Program-made: the position numbers and the translations under genes
Notes under the pieces: model-generated
Database searches by the model: none
What the model was told of the DNA's origin: nothing
Seen by the model: only the letters and a program-made list of their open reading frames with translations
NCBI GenBank assembly: GCA_003854995.1
Contig: RQOI01000080.1
Location: 1 to 14,781, forward strand
Length of the DNA stretch: 14,781 nt
Direction of reading: 5' to 3'
Origin: Candidatus Zhuqueibacterota bacterium
GTDB lineage: Bacteria; Zhuqueibacterota; Zhuqueibacteria; Residuimicrobiales; Krinioviventaceae
Part shown: piece after piece, positions 7,589-14,282 of the stretch
How the letters are laid out: every line of letters starts with the position of its first letter
How positions within the stretch are numbered: position 1 is the stretch's first letter

Positions 7589-8767
7589 TTAAAAATAGAT
7601 TCGGGCTCGCATCAGCAGACCATTGCCTTGTTGCTTTGAATACGCTGTGCCTTCCTGACCGATATTAAAATTGACATAAGCAAAAAATTCCATATTTTCT
7701 GCAAAGCTATAGTACATCATCGGAACCACTGCGAGGCTGTTGTCAGAAACAGCATAGATGGTCGAAGCACCAAGGGTGATAAAATCTGTGATGGGATGTT
7801 GAATCAATAGATAAAGCTGATCGCGGGCAATCGCCTTTTGCTCTGCGGCAAAGTAACGCATCCAGTCATTCAGGTCATACCGCGGATGTTCGTTTTTGGC
7901 CAGCGTATTGCGGTAAACCTCGAGCGTCAAGTAGGTTTGAAAATCAAAGGTATAATCTAAACCCACAACCAGTTCGTAAAAATCGTCGCTCGTTTGCATG
8001 TCGTTATAGGCATATTCTGTCCAGAGGCCTAAACCGAACAACTCGCCTGCCGTACCGGCGCCATAGAGTCGTCGACGCTCGGGCAGCTCTTGGAATGTAA
8101 AAGTTTGTGCGTCGAACGCCGTGTAATCATGGAATTGCCATATTTTTTCAATAGCGAGCAGTGAATAGTCCATGTGGCCCAGGGCGCCCTTGAACTCGAT
8201 CAACTTTGCCGAGTTTTCCCATGTGTCTTTAGCTGCGTAAATGCCGGAAATTCGGTATTGTCCCATTGGAAAATCGAGGCGCACCGCATTGTGCCCGGGT
8301 TGCTCATACGTTGGATCGAGAACATCTTTGACATTAAAGATGTCCGTCGGATTCCATACGTAACCGGCGCCAAGCGATATTTGCTGTTTGCCAACTGTGA
8401 CGTCCACATGTTCAAGCGCGATCCTGGCGTAGGCATTATCTAAAAATGTCCGATCTTCAAACGGGATGACATAATATCCGTGCCGGCCTTGCGGGACGGT
8501 TTCCACGACATCGTCGGAGAGAAAATCCAGAATATTCCATCTGGTTCGGCCGTGATAGGTGATATAGTCAAAGTTGGCGCCAAAAGAAATGTTGTCGAGC
8601 GTCGATTGTATGTCCAGGCGCAGTTTGTTGGAAGAGGTATGATACCATTGACCTTTCACCTCGGCGCCCATGAGTTGCGGCTCGTAATAGCCGAAAATGT
8701 CGAGCTTTTCATTTGCCATTGCACATCCTTCAAGCAGAAAAACCAAAATGATCATCAGGATTTTCAT
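7589..8767 (-). CDS. Outer-membrane beta-barrel protein (porin-like)
   Basis: The product has 392 residues. A signal peptide covers about 1-18 (MKILMIILVFLLEGCAMA, with likely cleavage after AMA; the LEGC inside it is a poor lipobox because of Glu). The mature part has alternating polar and hydrophobic strands rich in Tyr, Phe and Trp throughout and ends in RARIYF, a terminal aromatic as expected for BAM-inserted barrels. Motifs such as VTVGKQQISLGAGYVWNPTD resemble OMPs of the DUF1302 / alginate-export type that are encoded beside RND exporters, but the exact family was not resolved by eye. Its ATG overlaps the TGA of the upstream LolA-like gene in an ATGA (8764-8767), with GGAG just upstream, so the two are translationally coupled. 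It is likely the outer-membrane component of the export system. Confidence 0.85.
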   Translation of the reverse strand: MKILMIILVFLLEGCAMANEKLDIFGYYEPQLMGAEVKGQWYHTSSNKLRLDIQSTLDNISFGANFDYITYHGRTRWNILDFLSDDVVETVPQGRHGYYVIPFEDRTFLDNAYARIALEHVDVTVGKQQISLGAGYVWNPTDIFNVKDVLDPTYEQPGHNAVRLDFPMGQYRISGIYAAKDTWENSAKLIEFKGALGHMDYSLLAIEKIWQFHDYTAFDAQTFTFQELPERRRLYGAGTAGELFGLGLWTEYAYNDMQTSDDFYELVVGLDYTFDFQTYLTLEVYRNTLAKNEHPRYDLNDWMRYFAAEQKAIARDQLYLLIQHPITDFITLGASTIYAVSDNSLAVVPMMYYSFAENMEFFAYVNFNIGQEGTAYSKQQGNGLLMRARIYF

Positions 8768-9522
8768 TTTTTCAAGCTCCTTTCGGTGAACATGTCATCG
8801 GGCACATCGACAAGATAACGGACTTGCAGCATCTCTATTTGCGTTTGGGTGTTGTCATTTTTGTCGTGCATAACGGCTTTGTGTGCAGTGGGGATGCCGT
8901 CAATCACCTTGATTTCACTTTGAGTCAGTCGTTTATGCAGGCGTTGTCGATCGTCTTCGTCATAATAGTCTATGACAATGGGATAATAGTTCTCCTTGAT
9001 CACCCACATGACAAGTCGAGAGTAGGAGACATCACCGTCCGGTTTACGAGTCAGTTCGAGCTTGTAGCAGTCACAACCCTGCATTTCTTCGTCATCCAGG
9101 CGCTTGGCGACAAAATCATTGATAAAGGCATCGCCGCCGCCCATGTCTTCGTAAGAAAAATCGCTGCCTTCCATTTTTTGTTTTTTGGCGTGCGTGGCCA
9201 GCTTGCGCACGCGTTGTGTTCTCGGAAAGTACATCCAGATATCGTCGGCATTGTTGAGCATAAGTGTAGCCTGGCCTTTCACGCGCGTAGGTTCCCTGTA
9301 ACAGATGAGCGTCTTTTCGCCATTATCCTTGCTCCATGATTCGAAAACAAAAGTCCGGGTATTGCCGGATGTCGTGATAATGGTCATTTGAGAGATGCTG
9401 TGGCTGTTTTCGACATTCAAATTATCATTGACTTGTTGAATGATTTGCTCGCCACTTTCGTTTGCCAAACTGAATCTGCAAAGGCACAAAAGTGCCGCAA
9501 AAAAAGAAAAATAGTCTTTCAT
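8764..9522 (-). CDS. LolA-like outer-membrane lipoprotein-sorting protein
   Basis: The product has 252 residues with a signal peptide at about 1-20 (ending CRFSLA). The mature protein matches the LolA-like family annotated as outer membrane lipoprotein-sorting protein (COG2834 type): RTFVFESWSKDNGEKTLICY, then YREPTRVKGQATLML, then DDIWMYFPRTQRVRKLAT, then GSDFSYEDMGGGDA, and later GIPTAHKAVM. The half-barrel fold of such proteins binds acyl chains in the periplasm. The start at 9522 is preceded by AGAGG at 5 nt. It is the first gene of the three-gene envelope set and overlaps the barrel gene by 4 nt. In known clusters of this kind (LolA-like, barrel, MMPL exporter) the soluble protein is thought to carry the exported hydrophobic cargo across the periplasm; that role here is inferred. 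Confidence 0.9.
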   Translation of the reverse strand: MKDYFSFFAALLCLCRFSLANESGEQIIQQVNDNLNVENSHSISQMTIITTSGNTRTFVFESWSKDNGEKTLICYREPTRVKGQATLMLNNADDIWMYFPRTQRVRKLATHAKKQKMEGSDFSYEDMGGGDAFINDFVAKRLDDEEMQGCDCYKLELTRKPDGDVSYSRLVMWVIKENYYPIVIDYYDEDDRQRLHKRLTQSEIKVIDGIPTAHKAVMHDKNDNTQTQIEMLQVRYLVDVPDDMFTERSLKK

Positions 9523-9554
9523 GATTGCCTCTGGTGTTATTTAAGCTCTAGCTA

Positions 9555-9590
9555 TTATTATGTATCATTCTTTTGTGCGATATGTGAAAC
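9555..9590 (-). promoter_or_regulatory. Possible promoter of the envelope operon (weak)
   Basis: Reading leftward, TTCACA (complement of 9583-9588, five of six matches to TTGACA) is followed 18 nt later by TACATA (9559-9564), part of TACATAAT. The match to a -10 element is poor. It sits about 37 nt upstream of the LolA-like start codon and on the edge of the palindromic element. Offered only as a candidate. Confidence 0.25.
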
Positions 9591-9644
9591 GGCAAACGTG
9601 AAACGTGAGACATGCTGTCTCACGTTTGCCATTTCATGTTTCAC
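9584..9644. repeat. 61-nt palindromic element with GTGAAAC/GTTTCAC ends
   Basis: The core is a perfect 12-bp stem (AAACGTGAGACA at 9601-9612 and its complement at 9616-9627) around a TGC loop. Flanking arms also pair: GTGAAAC at 9584-9590 with GTTTCAC at 9638-9644, and GGCAAACGTG (9591-9600) with CACGTTTGCC (9621-9630) as an alternative pairing to the core. The left arm also holds a near-tandem copy, CAAACGTG then AAACGTG. It lies between the second small gene, whose TGA (9641-9643) falls inside it, and the LolA-like gene. No thymine run follows on either strand, so it is not a classical terminator; a dispersed repeat, transcript-stabilising hairpin or operator are options. Confidence 0.7.
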
Positions 9645-9838
9645 ATCTTTGGCACAAAATGAACACTGATGTATGCTCCGCGCATCACGAATCTGTCGAG
9701 CCTCCATCCACGATTCAGATACACATCTGCGGTCAGTCGGATTTTTGACTTTAAAGCCTCGGATGAACGATAGTCCAGGATATTGAGTTTGACCTCGGCA
9801 CCGTTTTCGTTCACTTTGTACTCCTCAAAAATTTCCAT
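9641..9838 (-). CDS. Small protein of unknown function (65 residues)
   Basis: Begins MEIFEEYKVNENGAEVKLNI and ends VMRGAYISVHFVPKM. No family recognised, no signal peptide and no membrane segment; the sequence alternates charged and hydrophobic residues like a small alpha/beta or beta-rich soluble domain. The start at 9838 was chosen because GAGGT lies 5 nt upstream (inside the preceding gene) and because it overlaps the upstream small gene by 14 nt (9825-9838) in another frame, a common sign of translational coupling. An ATG at 9859 in the same frame would add seven residues. The stop lies inside the palindromic element. Presumably co-transcribed with the 70-residue gene downstream of the LAL regulator. 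Confidence 0.6.
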   Translation of the reverse strand: MEIFEEYKVNENGAEVKLNILDYRSSEALKSKIRLTADVYLNRGWRLDRFVMRGAYISVHFVPKM

Positions 9839-10037
9839 GTTGTACCTCGAGTTGCTCAAGAGATATCAATGAGAGATTGAGATCGCGTAGCTTCAAGAGG
9901 ACACCGTAGAGCGCTGATTGATCCGGCAGAGGACCGGTGAGAATCGAAAAATCATTTTCATAAAAAATCGACAGGCCTGACAGCCATGCGGACCACGTTT
10001 GATCAATGTGCCCTCTGACAACAATGCGACAGTTCAC
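9825..10037 (-). CDS. Small conserved-looking protein associated with LAL regulator (70 residues)
   Basis: The start is GTG at 10037 with AAGGA six nt upstream. The sequence has the pattern IVVRGHIDQTWSAWLSGLSI, then LTGPLPDQSALYGVLLKLRD, then LNLSLISLEQ. From memory, short proteins with this W-x-x-W-x-x-GL ... GP-x-x-DQ-x-AL-x-G-L-L-x-K-x-R-D-L pattern recur as small hypothetical proteins in several phyla, often near regulators; their function is not known to me. No membrane segment or signal peptide. The gene is 116 nt downstream of the LAL regulator, with its own candidate promoter and repeated boxes in the gap, and overlaps the next small gene by 14 nt. Confidence 0.72.
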   Translation of the reverse strand: MNCRIVVRGHIDQTWSAWLSGLSIFYENDFSILTGPLPDQSALYGVLLKLRDLNLSLISLEQLEVQHGNF

Positions 10038-10082
10038 AAGACATCCTTTTCGCGATAATTATTAATTGCTTTTGACAGTAAA

Positions 10083-10111
10083 AATGTACGATAGACGGAA
10101 ATGTTTGTCAT
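10083..10111 (-). promoter_or_regulatory. Candidate sigma70-type promoter in front of the small-gene pair
   Basis: Reading leftward, ATGACA (complement of 10106-10111, five of six to TTGACA) is followed by exactly 17 nt and TACATT (complement of 10083-10088, four of six to TATAAT). Transcription would start roughly 40 nt before the GTG at 10037. It lies downstream of the LAL regulator stop codon (10154) and next to repeated TTCACCC boxes, so it is a plausible regulated promoter. Confidence 0.45.
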
Positions 10112-10140
10112 CACCCGAATGGGTGAATTTATGGGGTGAA
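10111..10140. promoter_or_regulatory. Repeated GGGTGAA/TTCACCC boxes, candidate activator sites
   Basis: Two direct copies of GGGTGAA (10121-10127 and 10134-10140) are spaced 13 bp start to start, and an inverted TCACCC (10111-10116) pairs with the first to form TCACCC-GAAT-GGGTGA. On the minus strand they sit immediately upstream of the candidate -35 hexamer at 10106-10111, where a MalT-type activator would bind. No thymine run follows the hairpin, so a terminator for the regulator gene is less likely, though not excluded. Confidence 0.4.
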
Positions 10141-10153
10141 AATAGCGGGATTT

Positions 10154-12868
10154 TTACAGCAAGCCCAACTCTTGTGCTCGATGAACCGCCTCGGTGCGGT
10201 TGTGCGCATCGAGTTTGGCGTTGATTCGTTTGACGTGTGATTTTGTGGTGTTAAGTGAGATAAAAAGCTTGCCGGCGATTTGTTGGTTGGACAAGCCGGC
10301 GGCGATAAGCATCAGCACATCCAGCTCACGATCGCTGAGCGGCTCCTGCAGCTGTTGATTGGCTGCGCCGGCATCCTTGACTTTAAAAGCGACAAGGAGT
10401 CGCTTGAGATAATTTTTGCTAAAACCGTGGTACTCATAATCTGATCTTTTAAAGGTGGTTTCGATTGTTTTCAAAATGGATTCGACACTGTCGCCGCGCG
10501 AGACAAAGCTGGCGAGAAATTGACCGGGCTCCGCCAGAGACAAGGCTGTCGAACAATCGTTGATAGCCGAGTCCACGTTCCCGATCTGCCGGTGAACGAG
10601 GGCTCGTAGAATTAAAAGTTCGATCAAGGTATGAATCCGATCGTACACCGTTGCTTCGTCGACAAGTCGAAATAGCAGCTTTAGTGCACGCTCAAACTGC
10701 CCACGCGCTATAAGATACATCACGAGCGTATAATGCTCCTGCTCGCGGCGGTGTGACAATTCATCATCGACGCCAAGTCCCCGCTCGCGCACCCAGGTTT
10801 CGACGAGTTCAAGCTTGCTCATGGCCACCCAGATGCCGGCTTTGACAGCTTCAGCGCTGTGGTGTATCCAGGGCGGCAGTGCAAATAACTCGGTTTCTTT
10901 CTTGATGTTGAGAATCGATTTCAGGGCTTCTTCAAATTGACCTCGATAGATAAAAATGCGCGATTTCTGCAGTTCGCCGCTGGCGAGTACAATAACATCC
11001 TGGCCGACTTTGCTTATTTCCATGCCGCGCTCGATCATGGACAGGGCACTGTCAAAATCCATCCACTGACCTTGTGCGCCACCCATGGAAATGTGCAGCG
11101 TGCCGGTGATGCCAAGTTGCTGTAAATCTTGCTTGTGGGCCACCTCCAACAGTTTTTCATACTCGGCATAGGACGCTTTTAATTGTCCTCGCAACCCCAT
11201 AACGCCGGCGGCGCAACTTCCGGCGAGGAGATAAAAATACATATTTCCGGCACTGTCGCTGATGTCTCTGGCGTTCTCAAACGCCTGCTGCGCTTTTGGC
11301 AAATCTCCCAGACCACTCCAGCCGTAGGCGAATCCGAGATTCGTTGCTGCTACAGCACGCCACATTTCATCACCTTTTGGTAACAGCTTTAGAGCTGCGG
11401 TCGTATGCGTAATGATATTTGGAATGTCGCCCTGATAGGCGGCCATTACACCTCGAATCAAAGCGATTCGTCCACGCACACTGTCATGAATCTCCGATGA
11501 ATATTTCTTCTTGGCCAACAATTTTTCCGCGTTTGCTATTTGCTGTATTGCCAGGTCGGCTTGATTGTTTTCCAGCAATTCTCGCGCATAAAAAATGTAC
11601 ATCTTTGGATTCGTCGATATATATTTTGGCGGCAACGTATTGAGCCATTTGAGCAGTGTGCTCTCCATACCGCGGTCCCAATCAACTTCAGCTATCTGTT
11701 CGATTAACTCAGCGGCGCGCTCATAATCCTGCGCTGCAAGGGCGTGGCTCACAGCCGCATCAGACATATTGTTGTCAGAATGCCACGCGCTGGCTGTGCG
11801 ATGCAAATATCTCACATCCGCATCGCTATACTCTGTGATGAGCCGCTGATGCAACAAATCAGCGAACAGATGATGATAGCGAAACCATTGGCGTTGATGA
11901 TCCAGGGGGAACAGGAAAAGATTGATCTTTTCCAATGCTTCAAGCATATACTGACTATCATTTCTACCGGTGAGCCTGTCGCATAGTGGTGCCGTCAATC
12001 TTTTGAGAATTGAGGTTTTGAGCAGAAAATTAAAAACATCCGGTGGTTGTTGATGCAGGACCTGCTCCAATAAATAGTCCGCAATATAACGATTATCGGC
12101 TTTAAACGCTCGGACGAACTCGGTTATGTTTGCCTGTCCTTTTAAGCTCAAGGCGGCCAGATGCAAACCGGCAATCCAGCCCTCGGTTCGAAGCGTCAGC
12201 GCATTTATGTCATCTTTTGATAGATTCAGATGCAATTGTTCGTTGAGATACTTTTCCGTTTCATCGATAGTGAAACACAAATCTTGAGCGCGGATTTCCA
12301 AAAGCTCGTTGCGACTTCGATAGCGCGATAGCGGCAGTGACGGATCAGAGCGGCTGCTGAGTACAACCGTTGTATGCGGCGGCGCATGTTCGATGAAATA
12401 GTCAAGCGCTGAATGCACGGCGCTATTCTCGATGAGATGATAATCATCCAGCACCAGGATAGTTTTTTCAGTTCTTTTCACAAGATCATTTAGCAATGAA
12501 ATGATTACGGTTTGAATCCGGACTTGTGGGGATTTTAATAGCTGCATTGCCGCTTTCCCAGCATCATCATAAAGTTGCTGCAGAGCAGAAATGAGGCATG
12601 TAAAAAAACAGCTTGGCTCATTTTCCGAGCCATCCAGTGAAAACCAGGCGGATTTGATTTTGCTGTGATGAATCCACTGGATTAAAAGCGTGCTTTTGCC
12701 ATAACCGGCGGGAGCGGAGATGAGGGCGAGCTTTTTGCCCGGCATCTCCTCCAGCTTTTCGAGCAAGCGCGAGCGCCACACCAACCCCTCGCGAACTTGC
12801 GGGATAAAAAGTTTGGTCTCCATAATGAGAAATGGATTGTCCGATATTTGGCTTATTGTCTTTGGCAT
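10154..12868 (-). CDS. MalT-like (LAL family) LuxR-type ATP-dependent transcriptional regulator
   Basis: The product has 904 residues, the usual size for the LAL family. The N-terminal module begins METKLFIPQVREGLVWRSRL, the family's opening signature. Walker A is SAPAGYGKST at about 51-60 and Walker B is TILVLDDYH at about 136-144, followed by a sensor-type VVLSSRSDPSLPLSRYR, all of the STAND NTPase type. A long helical TPR-like middle part (about 330-830) would hold the signal-binding region. The last 61 residues are a LuxR helix-turn-helix: LSDRELDVLMLIAAGLSNQQ, then IAGKLFISLNTTKSHVKRIN and RTEAVHRAQELGLL. Such proteins activate transcription after binding ATP and an inducer. The start at 12868 lacks a strong ribosome-binding site; ATG at 12823 (METKLF) is an alternative, but homologues usually have residues ahead of it. 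Likely targets are the adjacent small genes and perhaps the envelope operon; the inducer is unknown. Confidence 0.93.
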   Translation of the reverse strand: MPKTISQISDNPFLIMETKLFIPQVREGLVWRSRLLEKLEEMPGKKLALISAPAGYGKSTLLIQWIHHSKIKSAWFSLDGSENEPSCFFTCLISALQQLYDDAGKAAMQLLKSPQVRIQTVIISLLNDLVKRTEKTILVLDDYHLIENSAVHSALDYFIEHAPPHTTVVLSSRSDPSLPLSRYRSRNELLEIRAQDLCFTIDETEKYLNEQLHLNLSKDDINALTLRTEGWIAGLHLAALSLKGQANITEFVRAFKADNRYIADYLLEQVLHQQPPDVFNFLLKTSILKRLTAPLCDRLTGRNDSQYMLEALEKINLFLFPLDHQRQWFRYHHLFADLLHQRLITEYSDADVRYLHRTASAWHSDNNMSDAAVSHALAAQDYERAAELIEQIAEVDWDRGMESTLLKWLNTLPPKYISTNPKMYIFYARELLENNQADLAIQQIANAEKLLAKKKYSSEIHDSVRGRIALIRGVMAAYQGDIPNIITHTTAALKLLPKGDEMWRAVAATNLGFAYGWSGLGDLPKAQQAFENARDISDSAGNMYFYLLAGSCAAGVMGLRGQLKASYAEYEKLLEVAHKQDLQQLGITGTLHISMGGAQGQWMDFDSALSMIERGMEISKVGQDVIVLASGELQKSRIFIYRGQFEEALKSILNIKKETELFALPPWIHHSAEAVKAGIWVAMSKLELVETWVRERGLGVDDELSHRREQEHYTLVMYLIARGQFERALKLLFRLVDEATVYDRIHTLIELLILRALVHRQIGNVDSAINDCSTALSLAEPGQFLASFVSRGDSVESILKTIETTFKRSDYEYHGFSKNYLKRLLVAFKVKDAGAANQQLQEPLSDRELDVLMLIAAGLSNQQIAGKLFISLNTTKSHVKRINAKLDAHNRTEAVHRAQELGLL

Positions 12869-13129
12869 GGCAAACTAATTTTGTGGCTTTTACTAATTTA
12901 TTGCTTTTTTTGAATGAACGCGAGGGGAAACAACATTTTTATTTTGATATCTTTAGACTGTATTCGACATTAGATAAGCCGGATTCTTTTAGCTTAAAAA
13001 AATTGATTTACAAAAAGAAAGTACACTCAACAGGTGAAAGCAAAATATGCAATATTTCGGTCGAAAGCAACGCCATTTGATCGTCTTTGCGTCTTCGGAG
13101 CAGGGTAGTCAATGTTTCCAATCCATTAA
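12869..13129. other. AT-rich intergenic region upstream of the regulator
   Basis: No convincing gene is seen on either strand. The minus-strand frame of the transposase fragment runs on to a stop at 13008, but after about 13130 it no longer resembles a transposase. The promoter of the LAL regulator should be here, but no hexamer pair stood out. Confidence 0.4.
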
Positions 13130-13410
13130 AACCGAGATGAATTTTTGCCTTCTTGGAGCCGTCTCGATAGTCGGCCCAGGTCATTGACAGAACCGCATTG
13201 ATCAAAGAGTCGTCGATATGTATGCTATTCAAGATGATAGAAGATGAGGGCCTCGAGTTGATCTTTGAACGTCATTTGCATAGGACGATCTCCGCGTGAG
13301 ACTAATGGAAGGACATTGGACAAGATATGCTTGATCGGCTCCATCAGTTTTTTGAATGTTTTTGATTTTTGTTGACGTTTAAGCCTTTTGAATTTTCGCC
13401 GCATTCTCAT
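13130..13410 (-). pseudogene. Internally deleted IS4-type transposase remnant
   Basis: Two pieces of one transposase lie side by side in different frames. From 13410 to 13225 the sequence encodes a Lys/Arg-rich N-terminus, then ILSNVLPLVSRGDRPMQMTF, then KDQLEALIFYHLE, after which comes TAG. From about 13222 another frame encodes HIDDSLINAVLSMTWADYRD, then DGSKKAKIHLGFN, the region around the first catalytic Asp of the DDE core in IS4-type transposases. In full-length relatives these blocks are separated by many tens of residues, so an internal deletion is inferred at about 13225. After HLGFN (about 13130) the similarity ends, and the remaining DDE residues are absent. It cannot encode an active transposase. 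Terminal inverted repeats were not found by eye. Confidence 0.75.
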
Positions 13411-13836
13411 AACACCTTATATTTGTTGATGTTATGAAAATCGGCTTTAAAATCTTTGACTTAATGTCAAGTCTTTTTTGAATTATGTCATATTTTTTTG
13501 TATAATTATATCGATTCAAAAACCTAACCGGGTGTTACTGGAAAAAAGTGAGATTTGTTTTGATAAAAGCTTTCAAGCTGCTATATTCTTGCACATTTGT
13601 CTTAAAAATATAAAAAATTCACACACACAAAAACTACAAGATTGTTTTTATTACCTTAAAATATCATGCGAAAAAAAGCGCGAAAGACTGAGCACATTTC
13701 TCAAATTGAACTTAACATTATGTTCCTTCTTGTCTTAGTGTCTTTGTGTGAGGCATTTGTGAATAATGCAGATACTAACAAAAAACAAGCAATTTGAATT
13801 ATTATCACAATGAACGATTTTTAAATCGAGGATACA
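13411..13836 (+). other. AT-rich leader/intergenic region before the cupin gene
   Basis: No gene is supported here; the open frame at 13478-13738 starts inside the promoter and has an AT-driven Lys/Phe/Ile composition. Visible elements are the promoter at 13478-13506, a small inverted repeat TTGAC-TTAAT-GTCAA at 13456-13470 ahead of the -35, and a palindrome CGATTT-TT-AAATCG at 13815-13828 that touches the Shine-Dalgarno GAGGA (13828-13832) of the cupin gene. Confidence 0.5.
13478..13506 (+). promoter_or_regulatory. Strong candidate sigma70-type promoter
   Basis: TTGAAT at 13478-13483 and a perfect TATAAT at 13501-13506 are separated by exactly 17 nt. Transcription would begin near 13513, leaving a leader of about 320 nt before the cupin start at 13837. 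AT-rich surroundings raise the chance of a fortuitous match, but the -10 and the spacing are ideal. FCB-group lineages such as Bacteroidetes can use a different consensus, which lowers confidence. Confidence 0.5.
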
Positions 13837-14202
13837 ATGCCCATCCTAAAGAACGAAGCAAGCTCGCGGGTGTTTGTTCACATTGGACTATCGCGACAAA
13901 TCATCCATACAGATAATTTAATGACCGTCGTTAATGAATTCATGGACGGACCCTGGAACGAGCCGGAACCACTTCATTCGCATCCGCACCAGCAGACAGG
14001 TTACATAGCTGAGGGCGAAGTGATTTTTTACTGTGAGGGTGAAAAGGATCACCGTCTTGTCAAGGGGGATATGTTCTGCGTGGCACCGAATGTCAAACAC
14101 ACTATAAAATGTCTGACACCCATCGTACGCATTGTGGATAGTTTTACGCCCATCCGCGAAGAATTTTTAGCAGGAGCAAAAGAGCCAAGTTTTGCCAAGT
14201 GA
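13837..14202 (+). CDS. Cupin-domain protein, KdgF-like
   Basis: The product has 121 residues, a single small cupin. Metal-binding motif 1 is PLHSHPHQQTGYIAEGEV (His47, His49, Gln53) and motif 2 is GDMFCVAPNVKHTIKC (His88), enough for a His/His/Gln/His site. The end, IVDSFTPIREEFL, and the opening RQIIHTDNLMTVVNEF closely follow the layout of KdgF, the cupin that helps linearise 4,5-unsaturated uronates released from pectin or alginate. That specific role is an inference; many small cupins look alike. GAGGA lies 4 nt before the ATG. It is followed after 80 nt by a D-2-hydroxyacid dehydrogenase gene on the same strand, which may be co-transcribed. A sugar-acid role would suit the glycan-degrading genes at the other end of the window. 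Confidence 0.85.
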   Translation: MPILKNEASSRVFVHIGLSRQIIHTDNLMTVVNEFMDGPWNEPEPLHSHPHQQTGYIAEGEVIFYCEGEKDHRLVKGDMFCVAPNVKHTIKCLTPIVRIVDSFTPIREEFLAGAKEPSFAK

Positions 14203-14282
14203 TAATCGGAAAAAGTGCTTCTTTAACTATACGCTCGTTTGTTCGGGACTGAATCTTGACACGTTCTTTTGAGATTTTAAAT

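Noticed and set aside
12832..13080. 82-codon plus-strand open frame overlapping the start of the regulator
   Set aside because: Antisense to the regulator start at one end and AT-rich non-coding at the other; no ribosome-binding site or family motif.
13478..13738. 86-codon plus-strand open frame
   Set aside because: It starts within the promoter, has no ribosome-binding site, and its Lys/Phe/Ile-rich product matches no family pattern; it is explained by low stop density in this frame of AT-rich DNA.
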